The notes under the pieces are model-generated. The model did not search any database. It had not been told where the DNA came from and worked only from the letters and a program-made list of their open reading frames with translations. A program made the translations under genes and the position numbers. Shown here piece by piece: positions 49,461 through 53,607 of a stretch of DNA of 53,607 bases. Source of the stretch: Candidatus Peregrinibacteria bacterium (GTDB lineage Bacteria > Patescibacteriota > Gracilibacteria > UBA1369 > PNNO01); NCBI GenBank assembly GCA_016928915.1, contig JAFGJT010000007.1, forward strand, positions 1-53,607, read 5' to 3'. How positions within the stretch are numbered: the stretch's first letter is position 1; every line of letters starts with the position of its first letter.

Positions 49461-52345
49461 CCGAGGTATTTCTTTAACCATATACCGGTCAATGATTTTT
49501 TATTCTTGGCAACTTCTTCGGGTGTGCCTGTTGCAATAATTTCACCGCCTTCATCTCCGCCTCTGGGTCCCAGATCAATTATATGATCCACTGACTTGAT
49601 GATATCCAGATTATGCTCTATTGTAAGCACTGTATTTCCCTTTTCAACAAGCCTGTGCAGCACATCCAGCAGTTTTTTAACGTCATCAAAGTGAAGACCG
49701 GTTGTTGGCTCATCCAAAACATAAAAAGTCCTTCCGGTAGATCTTTTGCATAATTCTGATGCAAGCTTAATCCTCTGAGCCTCACCCCCTGAAAGTGTGG
49801 TTGCAGGCTGACCTAAATGTATATATCCGAGTCCTACCTCGCTTAAAGTTTTAAGTTTAGTTTTAATTGAAGGTATTACCTGAAAAAAATCCAAGGCTTC
49901 ATCCACTGTCATGTCCAGAACTTCGGAAATATTTTTTCCCCTGTATTTAATTTCAAGAGCCTCGCTGTTATATCTTTTACCTTTACATACGTCACATGAC
50001 ACATAAACATCCGGCAAAAAGTGCATTTCAATTTTTTTAAGGCCGTCTCCGGCACATGCCTCACATCTGCCTCCTTTAACATTAAAACTAAAGCGTCCTG
50101 CTTTATACCCTCGCATACGTGCTTCGGGAGATTGGGCGAAAAGTTCTCTAATATCGGTAAAAACACCTGTGTAAGTTGCCGGATTTGATCTTGGCGTTCT
50201 TCCAATAGGTGACTGATCTATGTTAATAATTTTATCAATTTGCTTTAAATTTTCTATTGAATCGTGTTTCCCGGGTGAGTCCTTTGATCCATAAATCTCT
50301 TTTGACAATGCCTTTACCAGAATATCGTTAACAAGGGTGGATTTGCCCGAACCGGACACCCCGGTAACCCCAATAAACATCCCCAGAGGTATAACAACAT
50401 CTAAATTTTTTAAATTATGCTCACTCGCCTTTTTAATAATCAGTTTTTCGCCGTTCCCTTTTCTGCGTTTTTTGGGAATGGGAATAAACTTCTTTTTGGA
50501 CAAATACTGACCGGTTACTGAATTCGGATTTTTCATAACTTCTTCCGGTGTGCCGAACGCCACCACTTCTCCGCCGTGTTTTCCGGCTCCCGGACCAATA
50601 TCAAGAATATAATCAGCGCAAAGCATTGTATCTATGTCATGTTCAACGACTATTACCGTGTTTCCAAGGTCGCGCAGAGAAACAAGCGTTTTAATGAGCT
50701 TCTCGTTGTCGTTCTGGTGCAAACCGATACTTGGTTCATCCAGAACATAAAGTACGCCGGAAAGGCGCGATCCGATCTGGGTTGCCAGCCTTATCCTTTG
50801 CGCTTCTCCGCCCGAAAGGGTGTTTGCCGTTCTATCAAGGGTTAAATAGTTAAGCCCAACATCCTCCAAAAACGATAATCTGTTCAAAATTTCCTTAAAA
50901 ATCTGCTTGGCGATATGTTGTTCCATCTGCGTAAGCTTTAAATCCTGAAAAAATCTTAAGCCTTCTTTAACTGAAAATTTTGTTATATCAATAATTGATT
51001 TTTTATCAATCGTAACGGAAAGCGCTTCTTTTTTTAAACGCTCGCCATTACAATCCGGACAGGGCAAAATCCTCATAAACTGTTCGATTTTTTTTCTAAT
51101 ATAATCCGAATCGGTTTCATGAAAGCGACGCTCAAGATTTGGTATAACACCTTCAAAATTCGTTGAATATTCACCCTGGAACACGGATCCTTCGTTTCTA
51201 TTAACCTGTACTTTATATAGCTGATCCCCTGTTCCGTATAAAATAATGTTTAAATCTTCCTGCTTTAACTCTTTTACCGGTACATTTATTGAAAACCCAT
51301 AAGATCTGGCTACCTGTCCCAATATTCTGTTATACCATGTTAAATGGGAAGTTGTAGATGACCATGGGACTATCGCACCCTCCGCTATTGTTAAATTTTT
51401 GTTGGGCATTATAAGGTCAGGATCGATTTCAAGCTTTGTTCCAAGGCCGTGGCATGCTGCGCAGGCTCCGTGCGGCGAATTAAAAGAAAAAGTCCTGGGA
51501 GAAATTTCCGGTATATTTATATTGCATGCGGGGCACGCAAAAAGCTCGGAATAAATATCAATCTGGTTTGTATCATTATCCAATACCATCATTATGCCGC
51601 TGCCGTGCTTTAATGCCAGCTCAACCGAATCAGCAAGGCGCGACCTGTCAGGGTTCGGAATTTCAATTTCTTCACCCGACGAAAGCTTTTTGCTTAACTT
51701 CTTAAAATTTTTAACTACAAGCCGATCAATAACAATCTCAATATTATGCTTTGTGTTTTCATCAAGTTCCGGGAGGTTTAAAACGCTTATTATTTCACCA
51801 TCAACGCGAATTCTTACAAAACCGTCCTTTTTGATTTTCTCAAATACTTTTAAATGGCTGCCTTTTTTATCTCTTATCACGGGTGCAAGCAGAACTATCT
51901 TCTTTCCTTCAGTCATTTCAGCAATTGTTTCAACTATTTGTGAAGCAGATTGCTTGCTAATTGGCTGCCCGCAGCTCGGACAGTGAGGATGACCTATTTT
52001 TGCGAATAAAAGCCGTAAAAAATCATAAACCTCAGTAACCGTACCAACTGTGGAGCGCGGATTTCTTGGCGCGGATTTTTGATCTATTGATATTGCCGGA
52101 GACAGACCGTCTATGGCGTCCACTTCGGGTTTTTCCATTAACTGCAGGAACTGGCGGGCATATGTAGACAAACTTTCAACATATCTGCGCTGCCCCTCGG
52201 CATAAATCGTATCAAACGCAAGAGAAGACTTGCCGGAGCCCGAAAGGCCCGTAAATACAATTAATTTATCACGGGGAATTTCAACGCTTAAATTCTTTAA
52301 ATTATGTATTTTTGCGCCCTTAATTATGATTTTATCCGCTCCCAT
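49457..52345 (-). CDS. uvrA: UvrABC excision nuclease subunit A
   Basis: 962 residues, full length. The first ATPase has Walker A '[20 protein letters not shown]' then [18 protein letters not shown] first zinc site is '[20 protein letters not shown]' with CAACHGLG. Signature and Walker B of half one are '[19 protein letters not shown]' and '[14 protein letters not shown]'. Half two has Walker A '[20 protein letters not shown]', the DNA-binding zinc finger '[20 protein letters not shown]' with CDVCKG, and '[19 protein letters not shown]'. UvrA dimers recognise bulky DNA lesions and load UvrB. It has its own terminator. The intergenic array 52434-52570 lies upstream. Confidence 0.98.
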   Translation of the reverse strand: MGADKIIIKGAKIHNLKNLSVEIPRDKLIVFTGLSGSGKSSLAFDTIYAEGQRRYVESLSTYARQFLQLMEKPEVDAIDGLSPAISIDQKSAPRNPRSTVGTVTEVYDFLRLLFAKIGHPHCPSCGQPISKQSASQIVETIAEMTEGKKIVLLAPVIRDKKGSHLKVFEKIKKDGFVRIRVDGEIISVLNLPELDENTKHNIEIVIDRLVVKNFKKLSKKLSSGEEIEIPNPDRSRLADSVELALKHGSGIMMVLDNDTNQIDIYSELFACPACNINIPEISPRTFSFNSPHGACAACHGLGTKLEIDPDLIMPNKNLTIAEGAIVPWSSTTSHLTWYNRILGQVARSYGFSINVPVKELKQEDLNIILYGTGDQLYKVQVNRNEGSVFQGEYSTNFEGVIPNLERRFHETDSDYIRKKIEQFMRILPCPDCNGERLKKEALSVTIDKKSIIDITKFSVKEGLRFFQDLKLTQMEQHIAKQIFKEILNRLSFLEDVGLNYLTLDRTANTLSGGEAQRIRLATQIGSRLSGVLYVLDEPSIGLHQNDNEKLIKTLVSLRDLGNTVIVVEHDIDTMLCADYILDIGPGAGKHGGEVVAFGTPEEVMKNPNSVTGQYLSKKKFIPIPKKRRKGNGEKLIIKKASEHNLKNLDVVIPLGMFIGVTGVSGSGKSTLVNDILVKALSKEIYGSKDSPGKHDSIENLKQIDKIINIDQSPIGRTPRSNPATYTGVFTDIRELFAQSPEARMRGYKAGRFSFNVKGGRCEACAGDGLKKIEMHFLPDVYVSCDVCKGKRYNSEALEIKYRGKNISEVLDMTVDEALDFFQVIPSIKTKLKTLSEVGLGYIHLGQPATTLSGGEAQRIKLASELCKRSTGRTFYVLDEPTTGLHFDDVKKLLDVLHRLVEKGNTVLTIEHNLDIIKSVDHIIDLGPRGGDEGGEIIATGTPEEVAKNKKSLTGIWLKKYLG

Positions 52346-52433
52346 TGCGTGTTTTTTATTAAATCTGACTGGAAAAAAGTGCAGCAGTCAAAATATCATA
52401 ATTTCTAACTGAAGGCAAGAAAAAAATACCTGT

Positions 52434-52570
52434 TGAGTCGGGTTTACAGGGTCGGGTGTCGGGTACCGTGCAACTTCAGGTACTGACCAAGCGTCCCGAT
52501 TACCGAGGAGCGTTTCAATTACCGAGTTACCGTTCGAATTACCGAGTGAGCGTTCGAATTACCGAGTAAT
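52434..52570 (+). repeat. Repeat array upstream of uvrA (GTCGGGT and ATTACCGAG units)
   Basis: Three GTCGGGT-type units lie between about 52437 and 52475. Four ATTACCGAG units follow at 52499, 52518, 52538 and 52558, spaced 19-20 bp and separated by GAGCGTT(T/C)-like sequence. The last is the full palindrome AATTAC-CGA-GTAATT. Units and spacers are too short and spacers too alike for CRISPR. It is the largest cluster of the dispersed TTACCGAGTAA family in this window. Confidence 0.8.
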
Positions 52571-52585
52571 TTAAGCACGGGTAAT

Positions 52586-53452
52586 TTAAGCATCTACACC
52601 TTGAGATGATAATTTTCCGTAAGTTTTAAGATTTTCCTTTTTCTTAAGGAGATAAGTCAGCACCAAATATCCTCCAAACAAGTAAGGAACGATTAAAAAT
52701 GACCATCCCATTTCAAGAAAGATATTAAACAGCGCATGAAGACCCGATGCAACGAGTAAACCCTCCAAGATTTTTTCATCTCTAAAAAGCACCTCCTTTT
52801 TAAAATGTAGCCTCTTGTGGATCCATTTTATTAAAGGGTGGCGTTTTTTTCGGCTTTCTTCACGATAAACAGGATCCGCAAAATGCGCCAGGCCGTAGTA
52901 ATAACCGAAAATCCCCGAAAACATAACATGAGCAAAAGTTGAAAATAAAGATCTAAAGATAAAAGGCCCCCCAAGCTGATCAACTCCGCGAATCAAAGAA
53001 ATATTGTAAAAATAAATAATATTTTCAATAAACGCAAAGCCAAGCGCCGCAATTATTGAAAGAGAAATCGCGTCTTCAATGTCTTTTAACAAATTATTAT
53101 CAGCAAGTCTAACTGCAAAAATTTTTGACATTTCCTCAATAATCCCTACAACCATGAAAGTTACCAACACAGGAACCGGAATAAAAATAAGATCAGAAAG
53201 GCCCAAAAGGTCTGCATTCAAATTTCTTGTCCATAAAAATGCGTTTATCCAAGGGAAAAACTGCCACAAGTACTTATAAACAAGCAGAGGAGTAACGGAA
53301 ACGATGCCTCCTATAAAAGTGATTAAAACAATTTTTTTTCTTTTAGGATTTTTTTTAAGAAAAATATATCCCCAGACGAATATGGGCACAAAGCTGAGAA
53401 TTGTACATATGATCAATGCCGCATATTTTGGTATAATAAGTGCACCTTCCAT
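52586..53452 (-). CDS. PrsW-type intramembrane metalloprotease
   Basis: 288 residues with about eight membrane helices. The peptidase M82 motifs are present: 'GIIEEMSKIFAVRLAD' (EExxK type) near residue 103, 'ALGFAFIENIIYFY' near 136, 'FSTFAHVMFSGIFGYYYG' near 170 and 'ASGLHALFNIFLEMGW' near 236, supplying Glu and His residues expected to bind zinc. PrsW in Bacillus cleaves an anti-sigma factor; many homologues have unknown targets and no such partner is encoded here. The C-terminus reaches the repeat array. An extended -10 promoter lies just upstream. Confidence 0.85.
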   Translation of the reverse strand: MEGALIIPKYAALIICTILSFVPIFVWGYIFLKKNPKRKKIVLITFIGGIVSVTPLLVYKYLWQFFPWINAFLWTRNLNADLLGLSDLIFIPVPVLVTFMVVGIIEEMSKIFAVRLADNNLLKDIEDAISLSIIAALGFAFIENIIYFYNISLIRGVDQLGGPFIFRSLFSTFAHVMFSGIFGYYYGLAHFADPVYREESRKKRHPLIKWIHKRLHFKKEVLFRDEKILEGLLVASGLHALFNIFLEMGWSFLIVPYLFGGYLVLTYLLKKKENLKTYGKLSSQGVDA

Positions 53453-53473
53453 TCTTTGTGTTTATTTCAGTAT

Positions 53474-53482
53474 ATTATAACA
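53474..53482 (-). promoter_or_regulatory. Extended -10 promoter of the PrsW gene
   Basis: On the minus strand TGTTATAAT (TG-N-TATAAT) ends at 53474, giving a start near 53467 and a leader of about 15 nt. No good -35 is seen. Confidence 0.55.
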
Positions 53483-53542
53483 TAGTTTCGGGCGATTGGC
53501 GAGATGCATATGGTTCCCGTTTATATAGTACACAGACATTTA

Positions 53543-53593
53543 GGACACCGTGTTAAGATAAAAGTGCATATACTTAACCAAAACACGATGTCC
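53543..53593. repeat. Inverted repeat over the start of the last gene
   Basis: GGACACCGTGTT (53543-53554) and AACACGATGTCC (53582-53593) pair at 11 of 12 positions. Inner TTAAG/CTTAA pairing extends the structure. The second arm contains the ATG of the ORF at 53588. It may be part of an insertion-sequence end or an operator. Confidence 0.45.
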
Positions 53594-53607
53594 AAAGCAA
53601 AATTACA
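53588..53607 (+). CDS. Start of a gene at the window edge, possibly a transposase
   Basis: Only MSKAKL is visible before the edge. IS481/IS3-type transposases in related genomes often begin in this way, and the inverted repeat just upstream would fit an element end, but six residues cannot prove it. Confidence 0.25.

Noticed and set aside
52499-52570. CRISPR array
   Set aside because: Repeat units are only about 9-12 bp, spacers about 10 bp and alike, and no cas genes are nearby.
1-53607. tRNA, rRNA or other classic RNA genes
   Set aside because: I looked for T-loop-like GGTTCGA-type patterns and rRNA-like stretches on both strands and saw none. A tRNAscan/Infernal run would be decisive.

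Overview
This window looks like part of a small, AT-rich bacterial genome of the Candidate Phyla Radiation (Patescibacteria) type, possibly Peregrinibacteria-like. That placement is inference: there is no rRNA or tRNA gene here to confirm it. It rests on compact housekeeping genes, a pseudopilin-type type IV pilus operon, several S-layer-homology (SLH) proteins, a very large surface protein and KilA-N/ORF6N/Bro-N accessory genes. TGA is a working stop codon: several genes end in TGA inside ATGA start/stop overlaps. This argues against the TGA=Gly code of Gracilibacteria and Absconditabacteria.

Region 1 (1-3071) is accessory. Three genes carry three different phage-antirepressor-type domains: ORF6N (partial, minus), KilA-N and Bro-N. 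The last two are each preceded by a copy of a 236-bp repeat, which contains a 29-codon ORF with a strong ribosome binding site, and by a copy of a promoter whose 17-nt spacer is filled by a palindrome. They read as two tandem cassettes of one modular unit. The Bro-N gene probably has a frameshift near its 3' end.

Region 2 (3072-22812) is mostly core genes: rRNA methyltransferases (rlmH and a TrmA/RlmD-type enzyme), a membrane bactofilin-like protein, cca, tsaD, a flippase-like membrane protein, hisS, a DsbA-like protein, an lgt-like gene, yebC, a DHH phosphoesterase, recJ and miaA. Two SLH proteins, a small lipoprotein and two unknown genes lie among them. One unknown gene sits between two 37-bp direct repeats, as if inserted beside cca. 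Palindromic TTACCGAGTAA repeats lie at the 3' ends of several genes.

Region 3 (22813-29770) has a long non-coding stretch ending in a probable L10 autoregulatory leader/attenuator, then rplJ-rplL, then a type IV pilus unit: PilN-like, PilO-like, PilB-type ATPase, PilC and a prepilin.

Region 4 (29771-48650) is the most striking part. A 4988-residue secreted protein is built from thrombospondin-3-like calcium repeats, two SLH sets, Ig-like, FG-GAP/VCBS, DUF11-like, proline-rich and FecR-like segments. It is translationally coupled to the first of four small secreted helical proteins. With the pilus genes next to it, this is a good candidate for an undescribed surface attachment system.

Region 5 (48651-53607) has a two-gene HTH/zinc-ribbon unit with a palindrome at its promoter, an AT-rich spacer, uvrA, a repeat array, a PrsW-type membrane protease and, at the edge, an inverted repeat overlapping the start of another gene.
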